NCBI RefSeq assembly: GCF_003387475.1
Contig: NZ_QUNO01000011.1
Span: 350,554 to 414,553 of the forward strand
Direction of reading: 5' to 3'
DNA length: 64,000 nt
DNA from: Kutzneria buriramensis
Lineage (GTDB): Bacteria; Actinomycetota; Actinomycetes; Mycobacteriales; Pseudonocardiaceae
Position 1 is the stretch's first letter, and each line of letters starts with the position of its first letter. Positions 44,267 to 53,731 of this stretch are shown piece by piece. The notes beneath the pieces are model-generated. The model was not told the DNA's origin and searched no databases. It saw only the letters and a list, made by a program, of their open reading frames with translations. Position numbers and translations under genes: made by a program.

Positions 44267-46209
44267 CCGCCCTGCTGGTCGTCCTCTCCGCCGCCACGCT
44301 CGCGGTATTGGCGTGGCGGCTGCTCCGCCGTGCCAGACCGCGGGGTCGGGCGGTCGTCGTGGTGGCGGCGCTGCTGGCGATGCAGGCCCTCATCGGTTCG
44401 CCCGCCATGGCCGCGCCGACCGACTGCGCCCCGAACCCCGAGCGGCCCGACCTGGGGTTCGTCGGAGCATTGGACCCTTCTCAGCAGCTCGCCCTGCACG
44501 GCGATCCAGGTTCGGTCTATTTCGATTACCGATACGCCGGACTCACGTGGCACACGTACGACCCCAACTGCGGTTCGATCAGCGCGATCACGAGCTCCAA
44601 CTCCCAGATCGACACGTGGTTCGGAAATCAACTTTTCAATGTCGCCAAGGTGATGGTCGGCGCCACCAATGGTCTGCACTACGTCATCACCGGCAATCTG
44701 CTGACCGGTCCGCTCGACGATATCGTGGCCAATGGCACGAAGGCTCTGTACAACGGTGTATTCGCGCCGCTGCTCGCGCTGGCCGCACTCGGGCTTGCGA
44801 TTCTCCTTTTCCGGCAGATCTGGAAGGGTGACCTCGCGGCCATCGGCAAGCGGACGACGTGGGCGCTTGCCGGCCTCTGGCTTGCGTCCGCGGCGTACCT
44901 GACGCCGCTGGTGTACACCGAGGTCCTCGACAAGGTTCTCATCTTCGGCACCTCCGAGATCCAGGCCGGCTTCCTCAGCGAGGTTGGCCTGGGGAGCAGC
45001 GCGAACTCCCTGCCGACGATGCTGCACGCGAACGTTGTCTACCGGAACTGGCTGCGCGGCGAGTTCGGCGACCCGGACGCGCCGCAGGCCAAGCAGTTCG
45101 GCAACGACCTGGTCGCGGCGCAGGCGTTCAGCATCGCCGAGGTGAAGGCCAACAAGGACTCGGACCCGAACAACACGACGGCCAAGAAACAGCAGTTCGT
45201 CGATATTCGTAGCAAGCTCGGCAACGTCACAGGTTACTTCGACGGCACCGACGGAAGTCGGATCGGCGACGGTTTCCTGTCGCTATTCCAGGCCCTCGCC
45301 TTCACGCTTTTTCAATTGTTGGCGAAGGCGGCTATCCTGCTCGCGCAGGTGTTGCTGAGAATGGTCGTCCTGGCTGGCCCGCTCATCGGTCTTGCTTCCA
45401 TCGTCTTCCCCGACCTGTTGCGCAAGATCGGCCGCGCCGCCGGCGCCGCGCTGCTGAACGTCGTGGTCATCTCCGCACTCGCCGGGCTGGACACGCTGGT
45501 ACTGGTGTGGATCTTCGACCCGGCGCACGGGCTGCCGCTGCTGGCGCAGATCCTGCTCGCCGGCCTGGTCACGCTGGCGTTCTTCATGATCGGCAAGCCG
45601 GGGCGGCGGATGCTCCAGATGGTGCAGCTGTCGGTCGGCGCGATGGGATCCAATTTGGTCGGCGCCGGTGGCGGGTTGTGGGCCCGAATGCGTGGACGCC
45701 GGGCGGGGGACACCTCGGCGCAGGATGCCTTCTGGGAGCACGTCCGTGACGGCGAGCACCTGCCGCCGGAGATCGCTGCCGCGCAGCGGGGCGGGCGTCG
45801 GTACCGACCCGAGGCGGCGAATCCTGTGCTCGCCACCGCGCAGCGTCTCGATGTCAACGGCACCGAGCTCACCGCGGGCAACACGCGGGCGCTACAGGCC
45901 GGCTCGGGCGGAGCGACCGCGTTGCCGGCTGGTGGCGGCGGAATCACGGGGCCGATGGCCCTCGCGGCTGGCTCGTCACGAACCGTCGACACGCCGCCGG
46001 TGGTGGACCGGAGCTGGGAACGGCGCGGTGAGGACGCCGTGATCGTGCCGTCTCAGGTCATCAGCGGTCAGCGGCCGCAGGCCGAGCCGAGGCGGGCCGA
46101 GGTCGAAGTCATCGCCGGACGTCCGGTGCACATGATCTATCGCCCGTCGCGAGGGCTCGAGGTGGCCGAGCCCGACGGTCCGTCGCACGGCTGGGGCGAG
46201 AGGGGGTAA
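44263..46209 (+). CDS. VirB6/TrbL-like polytopic membrane protein
   Basis: A 648-residue protein. An N-terminal signal/anchor (1-~46) precedes an external segment with two Cys (TDCAPN and DPNCGS). Helices follow near residues 168-185 (LLALAALGLAILLF) and ~203-220, and a cluster lies between ~348 and ~450 (AFTLFQLLAKAAILLAQVLL, LAGPLIGLASIVFP, LLAGLVTLAFFMIG). The last ~190 residues are a cytoplasmic Gly/Arg/Pro-rich tail. VirB6/TrbL proteins form the inner-membrane channel of type IV systems. Codons in ~44470-45400 are somewhat less GC-rich than in flanking genes, which may mark transfer. Confidence 0.8.
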   Translation: MTALLVVLSAATLAVLAWRLLRRARPRGRAVVVVAALLAMQALIGSPAMAAPTDCAPNPERPDLGFVGALDPSQQLALHGDPGSVYFDYRYAGLTWHTYDPNCGSISAITSSNSQIDTWFGNQLFNVAKVMVGATNGLHYVITGNLLTGPLDDIVANGTKALYNGVFAPLLALAALGLAILLFRQIWKGDLAAIGKRTTWALAGLWLASAAYLTPLVYTEVLDKVLIFGTSEIQAGFLSEVGLGSSANSLPTMLHANVVYRNWLRGEFGDPDAPQAKQFGNDLVAAQAFSIAEVKANKDSDPNNTTAKKQQFVDIRSKLGNVTGYFDGTDGSRIGDGFLSLFQALAFTLFQLLAKAAILLAQVLLRMVVLAGPLIGLASIVFPDLLRKIGRAAGAALLNVVVISALAGLDTLVLVWIFDPAHGLPLLAQILLAGLVTLAFFMIGKPGRRMLQMVQLSVGAMGSNLVGAGGGLWARMRGRRAGDTSAQDAFWEHVRDGEHLPPEIAAAQRGGRRYRPEAANPVLATAQRLDVNGTELTAGNTRALQAGSGGATALPAGGGGITGPMALAAGSSRTVDTPPVVDRSWERRGEDAVIVPSQVISGQRPQAEPRRAEVEVIAGRPVHMIYRPSRGLEVAEPDGPSHGWGERG

Positions 46210-46212
46210 CCG

Positions 46213-46815
46213 ATGCCGATTCGCACCAACCGTGGCCGGTCCGCGGTGTATCGCAGGCTGTGGGGCTGGCCGCTGCGTTCGCCCCGGCACCTGATCACGT
46301 TCGTGATCATCATCATCGCGCTCGGCATCATCGTGGCCATGGTCATCCCTCGGACCAACTCGACCGGCTCCGCGCAGCCGGCGGGTGACACGACGTCCAC
46401 CACGGCGGGCTCGACCAGCACCTCGGGGACGTCGACCGGCGACACGACAACGACGCCGCAGACTCGGCTCACCACGCCGTTGCTCAGCCCGACTCCCGCG
46501 CCGCCGGATCCGCACGCCCTCGACGTGGCGGTGAACTGGGTGAAGGCGTGGGCGACGCACCCGGCCGGCATCACCAACGCGCAGTGGCTGGCGCAGCTCA
46601 AGCCGTACACGACCGATGAGTTCCTGCCGCAGATGGCCACGGTGGACCCGGCAAACGTGCCCGCCACCAAGGTCACCGGCTCCGCCGTGTCCGTCGACTC
46701 GACCACCAGCTCGGTGGTCACCGACGTCCCGACGGACGGCGGCACCATCCAGGTCACGGTGATCACCACCCCGAACGAGGGATGGCGGGTCTCCAAGTTC
46801 GACAAGGCCGGCTGA
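46213..46815 (+). CDS. Single-pass membrane protein, VirB8/TcpC-like
   Basis: A 200-residue protein: basic N-terminus, one helix (LITFVIIIIALGIIVAMVI), a Thr/Ser-rich stalk (~50-95) and a ~100-residue external domain (LDVAVNWVKAWATHPAG to the C-terminus) whose pattern fits the NTF2-like fold of VirB8/TcpC. Those proteins form the periplasmic or wall-zone arm of type IV channels. The assignment is inferred from topology and gene order. It starts 3 bp after the TrbL-like gene. Confidence 0.7.
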   Translation: MPIRTNRGRSAVYRRLWGWPLRSPRHLITFVIIIIALGIIVAMVIPRTNSTGSAQPAGDTTSTTAGSTSTSGTSTGDTTTTPQTRLTTPLLSPTPAPPDPHALDVAVNWVKAWATHPAGITNAQWLAQLKPYTTDEFLPQMATVDPANVPATKVTGSAVSVDSTTSSVVTDVPTDGGTIQVTVITTPNEGWRVSKFDKAG

Positions 46816-46816
46816 C

Positions 46817-47830
46817 ATGCGGATCTGGATCATCGTCGCGGTTGCGGTGGGCCTGGTGTTCACCGCGGTCCTGGTCACCGTGACGGTGTCGTCCGTCGTC
46901 ACCAACCAGGCACAGCAACTCAGCCGGTTCCGGATGGCCAACTGCAACGCCGCGATCGGACCGTGGGCGGACGCCATGGGTGACGCCGCAGCCGGGGCGG
47001 GTCAGGTGCAGCGGCTGAATCCGGATCAGCGCGCCATCGCGGCACAGATCATCCAGATCGGCAAGGACCGCCAGCTCCCGCCGCTGGCATGGCAGGTCGC
47101 CATCCAGGCCGGCATGCAGGAATCCAGCCTCACCAACGTCACGCACGGCGACGCCGCCGGGCCGGACTCCCGCGGCATCTTCCAGATGCGGTTCACCATG
47201 GGCTGGGGCACCGAGGCCCAGCTGCTCGACCCGGTCTACGAGATCAACAAGTTCTACGACGTGCTGACCAAGATCCCCAACTGGCAGCAGATGCGGCCCG
47301 GCGACGCCGCCCAGACCGTCGAACGCTCCGCCTTCCCCGACGCGTACGACAAGTGGGAGGCGATGGCGGCGGACTTGATCAAGAGCGTCGGCGACATCGC
47401 CGATCCGAGCGGCTGCGGCACGCAGCTCGTCAGCGCGATCCTGCCCGCCAACCAGGCCGCGGCGAAGGCCATCGCGTACGCCGAGCAGCAGCTCGGCAAG
47501 CCGTACATCTGGGGCGGCAACGGGCCGGATGGCTATGACTGCTCCGGCCTGGTGCAGCAGGCGTATCTCGCGGCGGGGATCCAGTTGCCGCGCGTCGCCG
47601 CGGACCAGTACCACGCCGGCTCGATGCTGCCGGTCGAACAAGCGCAGCCCGGCGACCTGGTCTTCCTCGCCACGGACAAGAGCAACCCGGCGACGATCCA
47701 CCACGTGGCCATGTACCTCGGCGACCACAAGATCATCGAGGCGCAGGACTTCGGCATCCCGATTCACATCAGGCCGTTCAGCTTCACCGAGGCAGAGGTC
47801 GTTCCCCAGGCCGTCAGGCCGGGCGTGTAG
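46817..47830 (+). CDS. Cell-wall hydrolase: lytic-transglycosylase-like plus NlpC/P60 domains (VirB1-like)
   Basis: A 337-residue exported protein. An N-terminal signal/anchor is followed by a transglycosylase-like domain (IGKDRQLPPLAWQVAIQAGM, then ESSLTN and SRGIFQM) and a C-terminal NlpC/P60 domain. The latter has Cys242 in YDCSGLVQ, a His in IHHVAMYLG and a polar third residue further on. It would open peptidoglycan so that a channel can pass, as VirB1 or CwlT-type enzymes do in Gram-positive conjugation. It starts 1 bp after the VirB8-like gene. Confidence 0.88.
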   Translation: MRIWIIVAVAVGLVFTAVLVTVTVSSVVTNQAQQLSRFRMANCNAAIGPWADAMGDAAAGAGQVQRLNPDQRAIAAQIIQIGKDRQLPPLAWQVAIQAGMQESSLTNVTHGDAAGPDSRGIFQMRFTMGWGTEAQLLDPVYEINKFYDVLTKIPNWQQMRPGDAAQTVERSAFPDAYDKWEAMAADLIKSVGDIADPSGCGTQLVSAILPANQAAAKAIAYAEQQLGKPYIWGGNGPDGYDCSGLVQQAYLAAGIQLPRVAADQYHAGSMLPVEQAQPGDLVFLATDKSNPATIHHVAMYLGDHKIIEAQDFGIPIHIRPFSFTEAEVVPQAVRPGV

Positions 47831-47841
47831 CAGGAGGCGCC

Positions 47842-48402
47842 ATGAAATTCACGCCCGAACCCATTCCGCGTCCGTCCGGCCGGCCGGCGTCGAGCACGCC
47901 GTTGCGCGACTACCTGAACTCGACGAACCAGGGCGTCGACGCCGGCTACGCCGTGCTGCCGCGTTCTCTGGCCGAGTCCATGCCGCTGCCGTGGCAGCAG
48001 CAGTTCGCGACCCTGCTCGCCGAGTTCCATCAGGCGTACGGCCACCTTCAGTGGCCCGTCTACCGGGTGGTGCCGTCCCGCTACGAGAGGCTCGTCGACC
48101 TCGACGAGGAGCAGCTGGCTGAGGCCGGCTTCCTCATGGAGATCGACTCCGACGGCGAGATCGTCTACCGCAGCCGCAACGGGACCCAGGTCGAGAACCC
48201 GGAGCAGACGACCGCCCTGGTCTCGGTGCTCGATCCGATCCCGAACAACCGTCAGGGCCGTGTCGAGCCGGCGGCGTTGTCGCAGCAGCCCACGCCGCCC
48301 AGCGGATTCCCGACTCAACCGGGGCCGCCAACGCCATCCGGCGGCTTCGGCCCGCAGAACCAGTACCACTACCCCGGACAGCGCGACCAGCAGTCCTGGT
48401 GA
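47842..48402 (+). CDS. Cluster-associated hypothetical protein
   Basis: A 186-residue soluble protein. A compact N-terminal ~120 residues (PWQQQFATLLAEFHQAYGHL, then WPVYRVVPSRYERLVDLDE) is followed by a Pro/Gln/Gly-rich disordered tail ending in QRDQQSW. It has no signal or membrane segment. It is the last gene of the secretion-like cluster, 11 bp after the hydrolase, so it is probably part of the same operon. No family recognised. Confidence 0.75.
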   Translation: MKFTPEPIPRPSGRPASSTPLRDYLNSTNQGVDAGYAVLPRSLAESMPLPWQQQFATLLAEFHQAYGHLQWPVYRVVPSRYERLVDLDEEQLAEAGFLMEIDSDGEIVYRSRNGTQVENPEQTTALVSVLDPIPNNRQGRVEPAALSQQPTPPSGFPTQPGPPTPSGGFGPQNQYHYPGQRDQQSW

Positions 48403-48463
48403 TCGCGTCGGCGTGATCCGTGGACGCGCCGTTATGAGAACGACGAACCTGTATTTCGTTGTC

Positions 48464-48469
48464 TAAGGT
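48464..48469 (+). promoter_or_regulatory. Candidate -10 box (TAAGGT) for the RNB gene
   Basis: TAAGGT lies 6 nt before the GTG at 48476 and suggests a leaderless transcript separate from the secretion-like cluster. Confidence 0.4.
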
Positions 48470-48475
48470 TCCAGT

Positions 48476-49909
48476 GTGGTGTCCAGGATGTTCACGACCA
48501 GCGGCGCCGGGCGGGACTTCGCGCCGATCCGGAGCGAGTTCGCGCTGCGTGAGGACTTCCCGGCAGCAGCATTGGTCGAAGCCGAACAGGCCCTGGACGA
48601 GGTCCGGGGTGGCCCCCGCCTCGACGCCACGCCATTACCGCTGGTCACGATCGATCCGCCCGGCTCCAAGGATCTCGACCAGGCCGTGCTGATCGAGCGC
48701 AGGCGGCGTGGCTACCGCGTGTACTACGCCATCGCCGACCTGGGGGGATTCGTACGGCCCGATGGTGCGTTGGATCAGGAGGTGAAGCGGCGAGGCCAGA
48801 CGCTCTACCTCCCGGACGGGACGCTTCCCCTGCACCCGCCCGTGCTGTCCGAGGGGGCGGCGAGTCTGCTGCCTGACCAGGTCCGTCCGTCGGTGCTCTG
48901 GACCATCGACCTCGATCAGGACGGCAACCCCGAGCGCGCCGTGGTTCAACGGGCCCTGGTCCGATCCATCGCTCGGCTCGACTACGAGTCCGTGCAGGCG
49001 TCTCTAGAGGCAGGGACGCCCCACCCCTCCGTCGTCCTCCTCCCCGAGGTCGGTCGGTTGCGGCGTGCCATGGCCGCCGAACGTGGTGCCGTCGAGTTGC
49101 AGCTTCCCGAGCAGCAGGTCAGCCCGGCAGGCGACGGCGAATGGACCCTCAGGGTAAGGCTCAGGTCTGACATCGAGGCGTGGAACGCCGAGATCTCCCT
49201 GCTCACCGGCATGTGTGCCGCGCAAATCATGATCGATGCTCGCGTTGGTGTGCTCCGGACGCTGCCGTCGGCCGACGCGGACGCAGTCAACAGCCTGCAC
49301 CGCGCGGCGACTGCCTCACGTGTCGAGTGGCCGGTAGGGGAGAGCCCAGCACGACTGCTCGCGGGCCTCGACCCGAATCGTCCCGAGTCACTCGCGATGT
49401 ACGTCGCTGCCACGCGCCTCCTCAGAGGCGCCGGCTACACCGCCTTCGACGGCACCGAGCCCGCCGTGACTTCACACGCCGGCGTCGGCGCCCCGTACGC
49501 CCACGTCACCGCCCCGCTGCGGCGACTCGTCGACCGGTTCGCCACCGAATGTTGTCTCGCCACCACGGCCGGCGCGGACGTCCCGGCCTGGGTACGCGCC
49601 GCGCTGCCGGAACTGCCGCACTTGATGTCCGTCTCAGACGCATTGGCGGCGAAGGTGGAACGTGCTTGCCTCGACCAGGTCGAAGCATGGGTGCTCGCCG
49701 GCCGCGTCGGTGACGTCTTCGACGCCGTGGTGCTGCGGTCCGAGTCGAACAGTGGTGAGGTGTTCGTCGCCGAGCCGCCGGTGATGGCCAAGTGCAGCGG
49801 CGCTGAGCTACCCGAAGGCGAGCAGATCAGGGTTCGGCTCGTCGAGGCGGACACCACGCGTCGCAAGGTGTCCTTCGCGAGGCATTTCGGAGAGGAAGAT
49901 CGTGACTGA
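48476..49909 (+). CDS. RNB-domain exoribonuclease
   Basis: A 477-residue RNase II/R-family protein consisting essentially of the RNB catalytic domain and a short C-terminal OB-like segment; the cold-shock and S1 domains of RNase R are absent. The metal site reads TIDPPGSKDLDQA, so three of the four usual Asp are present and the fourth position is Gln. This short form is common in Actinobacteria. It would degrade RNA 3' to 5'. It overlaps the F420 oxidoreductase gene by 8 bp. GTG 48476 fits the -10 box; ATG 48488 is possible. Confidence 0.88.
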   Translation: MVSRMFTTSGAGRDFAPIRSEFALREDFPAAALVEAEQALDEVRGGPRLDATPLPLVTIDPPGSKDLDQAVLIERRRRGYRVYYAIADLGGFVRPDGALDQEVKRRGQTLYLPDGTLPLHPPVLSEGAASLLPDQVRPSVLWTIDLDQDGNPERAVVQRALVRSIARLDYESVQASLEAGTPHPSVVLLPEVGRLRRAMAAERGAVELQLPEQQVSPAGDGEWTLRVRLRSDIEAWNAEISLLTGMCAAQIMIDARVGVLRTLPSADADAVNSLHRAATASRVEWPVGESPARLLAGLDPNRPESLAMYVAATRLLRGAGYTAFDGTEPAVTSHAGVGAPYAHVTAPLRRLVDRFATECCLATTAGADVPAWVRAALPELPHLMSVSDALAAKVERACLDQVEAWVLAGRVGDVFDAVVLRSESNSGEVFVAEPPVMAKCSGAELPEGEQIRVRLVEADTTRRKVSFARHFGEEDRD

Positions 49910-50570
49910 AATCGGTGACCTGACGGTCGGAGTTCTCGGTGGCACCGGCCCCCAGGGCAAGGGGCTGGCGTTTCGGTGGGCCAAGGCCGGCCTGAAGGTC
50001 GTCATCGGTTCGCGCAGCGCCGACCGGGCGGAGGCCACGGCCGCCGAGCTGCGAGAGGCCGCTGGCGTCGGCCACGTCGCCGGAGCCGACAACCTCGAGT
50101 GCGCCAGCCAGGCCGATGTTGTTCTCGTGGCGGTGCCCTGGGATGGTCACGGCGCCTTGCTCGAGTCTCTTCGCGAGGCCCTCGCCGGCAAGATCGTGAT
50201 CGACTGTGTGAACCCGCTCGGCTTCGACAAGCAGGGCCCGTTCGCGCTGAAGGTCGACGAGGGCAGCGCCGCGCAGCAGGCCGAGTCCCTGCTGCCGGAC
50301 TCTCGCGTGACCGCTGCCTTCCACCACGTCTCGGCGGTTCACCTGGTGGATCCCGAGGTCGAGGCCGTCGACACCGACGTCCTGGTGCTCGGTGACGACC
50401 GCGAGGCCACCGACCTGGTCCGCGCTCTCGCCGACACTGTCCCCGGCATGCGCGGCGTTTACGGCGGCCGACTCCGCAACGCGGGTCAGGTCGAGGCGCT
50501 GACCGCCAACCTCATTGCGATCAACCGTCGGTACAAGGCCCACGCCGGCCTCCGAGTCACCGACATCTGA
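49902..50570 (+). CDS. F420H2:NADP+ oxidoreductase (NpdG-like)
   Basis: A 222-residue Rossmann enzyme. The dinucleotide motif is VGVLGGTGPQGKGLAFRWAK and the NADP phosphate-binding turn is VIGSRSADRA. Further conserved parts are VLVAVPWDGH and the C-terminal AGQVEALTANLIAIN. It shuttles hydride between coenzyme F420 and NADP, consistent with an F420-using actinobacterium. GTG start inside the RNB gene's last codons, so translation is coupled. It ends before a shared terminator. Confidence 0.92.
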   Translation: MTEIGDLTVGVLGGTGPQGKGLAFRWAKAGLKVVIGSRSADRAEATAAELREAAGVGHVAGADNLECASQADVVLVAVPWDGHGALLESLREALAGKIVIDCVNPLGFDKQGPFALKVDEGSAAQQAESLLPDSRVTAAFHHVSAVHLVDPEVEAVDTDVLVLGDDREATDLVRALADTVPGMRGVYGGRLRNAGQVEALTANLIAINRRYKAHAGLRVTDI

Positions 50571-50587
50571 GCGGCTGGCAACAAACG

Positions 50588-50626
50588 GCGAGGGGTGGAC
50601 CGGTCGCGATCCGGTTCACCCCTCGC
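50588..50626. terminator. Bidirectional terminator between the F420 oxidoreductase gene and panB
   Basis: 16-bp arms (50588-50603 GCGAGGGGTGGACCGG; 50611-50626) with one G-U pair and a 7-nt loop, between convergent genes. Confidence 0.8.
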
Positions 50627-50639
50627 TGGTGTCCTGGCC

Positions 50640-51500
50640 TCAGTGGAACGAGTGTTCCGGACCGGGGAACGCCCGGTTCCGGACTTCTGAGGCGAACTCG
50701 CTCGCCGCGTTGCCCAGCACGGAGGCGACGTCCGCGTACTTCTTCACGAAGCGCGGCGCCTTGCCGCGACGAAGACCGGCCATGTCCTGCCACACCAGGA
50801 CCTGGGCGTCGCAGTCCGGGCCCGCGCCGATGCCCACGGTGGGAATCCGCAGCTCGTGGGTCACCCGCTTGGCCACCTCAGCCGTCACCATCTCGAGAAC
50901 GACGGCGAACGCGCCGGCCTCCTCCAGAGCCACCGCATCGGCGAGGACGGCGTCGGCCTTGTCGTCGCGCCCCTGGACGCGGTAGCCGCCGAGCTGGTGC
51001 TCGCTCTGCGGGGTGAACCCGATGTGCCCAATCACCGGGATGCCGGCCGCCACGATCGCCTCGACGTGCGGCGCGAACCGTCGGCCGCCCTCCAGCTTGA
51101 CGGCGTGTGCGCGGCCCTCCTTCATGAACCGGACCGCAGTGGCGACCGCCTGCTCCGGCGATACCTGATAGGAGCCGAACGGAAGGTCGGCGACCACGAG
51201 GGCGCGCTTCACCGCCCTCGTCACGCCCCTGGTGAGGAACAGCAGCTCGTCCACGGTGACCGGCAGCGAGGTGTCGTACCCGTAGACGTTGTTCGCGGCG
51301 GAATCGCCGACCAGCAGCACCGGGATGCCGGCTTCGTCGAAGAGCTCCGCCGTGTACATGTCGTAGGCAGTGAGCATCGGCCACGGCTCGCCGCGGTCCT
51401 TGAGCTCCTGAAGATGATGAATGCGAACCCGACGCGCCGGCGGTGCGGCTGAACCGCCTGCACCGTTGCCGTATGGCGCCGCGACTTCGGCAGACGTCAT
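50640..51500 (-). CDS. panB: 3-methyl-2-oxobutanoate hydroxymethyltransferase
   Basis: A 286-residue TIM-barrel enzyme, first step of pantothenate synthesis: it adds a hydroxymethyl group from methylene-THF to alpha-ketoisovalerate. Diagnostic stretches are [32 protein letters not shown] (metal-binding Asp), [12 protein letters not shown] and [16 protein letters not shown]. An N-terminal tail of ~25 residues precedes the conserved domain. ATG at 51500. It stands alone; the gene near it in M. tuberculosis (Rv2225) is also next to a Hip1-type hydrolase. Confidence 0.96.
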   Translation of the reverse strand: MTSAEVAAPYGNGAGGSAAPPARRVRIHHLQELKDRGEPWPMLTAYDMYTAELFDEAGIPVLLVGDSAANNVYGYDTSLPVTVDELLFLTRGVTRAVKRALVVADLPFGSYQVSPEQAVATAVRFMKEGRAHAVKLEGGRRFAPHVEAIVAAGIPVIGHIGFTPQSEHQLGGYRVQGRDDKADAVLADAVALEEAGAFAVVLEMVTAEVAKRVTHELRIPTVGIGAGPDCDAQVLVWQDMAGLRRGKAPRFVKKYADVASVLGNAASEFASEVRNRAFPGPEHSFH

Positions 51501-51878
51501 TGTCCCGACCGTCCTTCCCTCAAGGCCCGCGACGAGCGGGTCCCTGGGTCATGTGGATGGTTACGGAGCTAGGGTGACACCGTTTCCCCTGGTCGGCACA
51601 CACTTGCGAGCAGCTTCACACCCCTGAACTGCCAGTGTCGCGACCGTGGCAAGCCGGCAAGATCAATGTGGACACGACTCCACAGCGGACTGTGCCTTCA
51701 CCAGGGCCCGAAGGCCGACCTGGTTGGCCATGGCGACCTCTTGTCGGCGACACCACCTACTCGGCCGACTGTGGATGCCCCGTCTTACGCCACTAACAGC
51801 ACACACCCGAACGGCTGGTGACGGGCCCGCACGGTCACGTGACAGCCACCACCCGTTCGGGCTGAGTGGTCTCCCAAC
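51501..51878. other. Intergenic region panB-nadE
   Basis: These 378 bp lie upstream of panB and downstream of nadE. The panB promoter should be near 51510-51580. A short CTGAGT/ACTCAG inverted repeat near 51862 may end nadE transcription. No gene or repeat is visible. Confidence 0.4.
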
Positions 51879-53609
51879 TCAGACCAGTGCCGCCGCGTGC
51901 TCACGCCAGGCGTTGGTGATCGGCAGCCGTCGATCGCGGCCGAACGCCTTGAAGCTGATCTTCGTGCCCGGCGGGTACTGCCGCCGCTTGTACTCGGCCC
52001 GGTCGACCAGCAGAAGCACCCGTTCGATCAGCTCCGGATCGAAGCCATCGGCCAACAGGTCCGCGTACCCGTGATCGCCCTCGACGTACTGGTCGAGCAC
52101 CCGGTCCAGCAGTTCGTAGTCAGGCAGCGAGTCGGCGTCGACCTGACCAGGCCGCAGTTCGGCCGACGGCGGTTTAGTGATCGAGTTCTCCGGGATCGGA
52201 GGTGCCTCTCCCCGCTGCTCGGCCTCGGAGTTCCGCCACCGTGCCAGTTCCCACACCAACGTTTTCGGCACGTCCTTGATCGGCGCGAACCCGCCGACTG
52301 CGTCGCCGTAGATCGTCGAGTAGCCGACGGCCAGTTCGGTCTTGTTGCCTGTGGCGAGCACCAGGTGCCCATGCGCGTTGGACAGTGCCATCAGCGTCAT
52401 GCCACGGCACCGTGCCTGGATGTTCTCTTCTGCCAACCCGGTGAGTTCGAGCTGGTCGACGAAGGTGCGCACCATGTGCTCGATCGGCTGCGTGTCGTAG
52501 TGCAGGCCGGTGAGCTCCGCCGTCAATGCCGCATCCGACTTGGAATGGTCGGACGAATACGACGACGGCATCGAGACTCCGTACACGGCGTCGGCGCCCA
52601 GTGCGTCGACCGCAAGCGAGGCGACGACCGCCGAGTCGATCCCGCCGGAGAGACCAAGGACTACCGAGCGGAACCCGTTCTTGTGGACGTAGTCGCGCAG
52701 ACCCGTGACCAGCGCTCCCCATACCTCCGCGCAGTCAGACAACGGAGCTGCTGGTTCGGGGGCCGGAAGCGGCTCGTACGTCGGCAGCTCCACGCCATCC
52801 AGCGTCAGCCGGGTCACCTCGAAACCGTCGGCTGGTTCGACCGAGGTGTTCCCGCCCGCGTCGAGCTCAAGGTCGAGAACGAGGAGTTCCTCGACGAACT
52901 GAGGTGCCCGCGCCAGCAACTTCCCATTGGCGTCGATGACCAGCGAGTCGCCGTCGAACACCAACTCGTCCTGGCCGCCGACCATGTTGACGTACGCGAT
53001 CGGCGCGCCCGCTTCGGCCGCCCGCCTCGCGACCAGGTCGGCTCGGACGTCGTCCTTGTTCCGCTCGTACGGCGAGCCGTTGATGCAGAGCACCAAGTCG
53101 ACACCGGCCTTGCCGAGGGCGGCGATCGGCCCTCCGTCCTGCCAGATGTCCTCGCAGATGACAACGCCGATGTCTGTGCCGTGCCATCGCAGGATCGGCA
53201 GCTTGCTGCCGGGAACGAAGTAGCGGTACTCGTCGAACACGCCGTAGTTGGGCAGGTGGTGCTTGGCGTACCGAGCCACCACCTTGCCCTGGTGAATCAC
53301 CGCGGCCGCGTTCCGTACACCAGCGTCGTCACGATCGAGATAGCCGACGACAGCCAGCAGGTCGCCGCAGCCGATGTCAGCCAGGCGCTCGGCGAGCTCG
53401 TCAACTGCGGTTCGGGACGCACGGGCGAAGGAGGCACGCAGCGCAAGGTCCTCGACGGGATAGCCTGTCAGCACCATCTCGGGGAAGGCCACTACCTGAG
53501 CGCCGGACTCGGCAGCCTTGCGAGCCCACTCGACGACGAGGTCGGCATTACCGCCAAGGTCGCCAACCCGCGGGTTGACCTGGGCGAGAGCGATGCGCAA
53601 TTGCGGCAT
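51879..53609 (-). CDS. nadE: Glutamine-dependent NAD+ synthetase
   Basis: A 576-residue two-domain enzyme making NAD+ from NaAD with ammonia taken from glutamine. The N-terminal nitrilase-like glutaminase has its Glu in FPEMVLTGYP, Lys in YAKHHLPNYGVFDE and Cys in VVICEDIWQDGG. The C-terminal ATP-pyrophosphatase domain has LGLSGGIDSAVVASLA and ATGNKTELAVGY. ATG at 53609 (MPQLRIALAQ) is the family start; a longer frame adds six residues. Monocistronic and divergent from the Hip1-like gene. Confidence 0.96.
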   Translation of the reverse strand: MPQLRIALAQVNPRVGDLGGNADLVVEWARKAAESGAQVVAFPEMVLTGYPVEDLALRASFARASRTAVDELAERLADIGCGDLLAVVGYLDRDDAGVRNAAAVIHQGKVVARYAKHHLPNYGVFDEYRYFVPGSKLPILRWHGTDIGVVICEDIWQDGGPIAALGKAGVDLVLCINGSPYERNKDDVRADLVARRAAEAGAPIAYVNMVGGQDELVFDGDSLVIDANGKLLARAPQFVEELLVLDLELDAGGNTSVEPADGFEVTRLTLDGVELPTYEPLPAPEPAAPLSDCAEVWGALVTGLRDYVHKNGFRSVVLGLSGGIDSAVVASLAVDALGADAVYGVSMPSSYSSDHSKSDAALTAELTGLHYDTQPIEHMVRTFVDQLELTGLAEENIQARCRGMTLMALSNAHGHLVLATGNKTELAVGYSTIYGDAVGGFAPIKDVPKTLVWELARWRNSEAEQRGEAPPIPENSITKPPSAELRPGQVDADSLPDYELLDRVLDQYVEGDHGYADLLADGFDPELIERVLLLVDRAEYKRRQYPPGTKISFKAFGRDRRLPITNAWREHAAALV

Positions 53610-53731
53610 GAGTTCATCCTCCCCCACAACCCCGACAATCGGGCGAATTGTGTGGCGTAAGGATCACCCGCGGGTCGCCCCCGCAGCTGGCATTTCCCTC
53701 GTTCGGAGTCAGTAGATGGCACGATCGTCAT

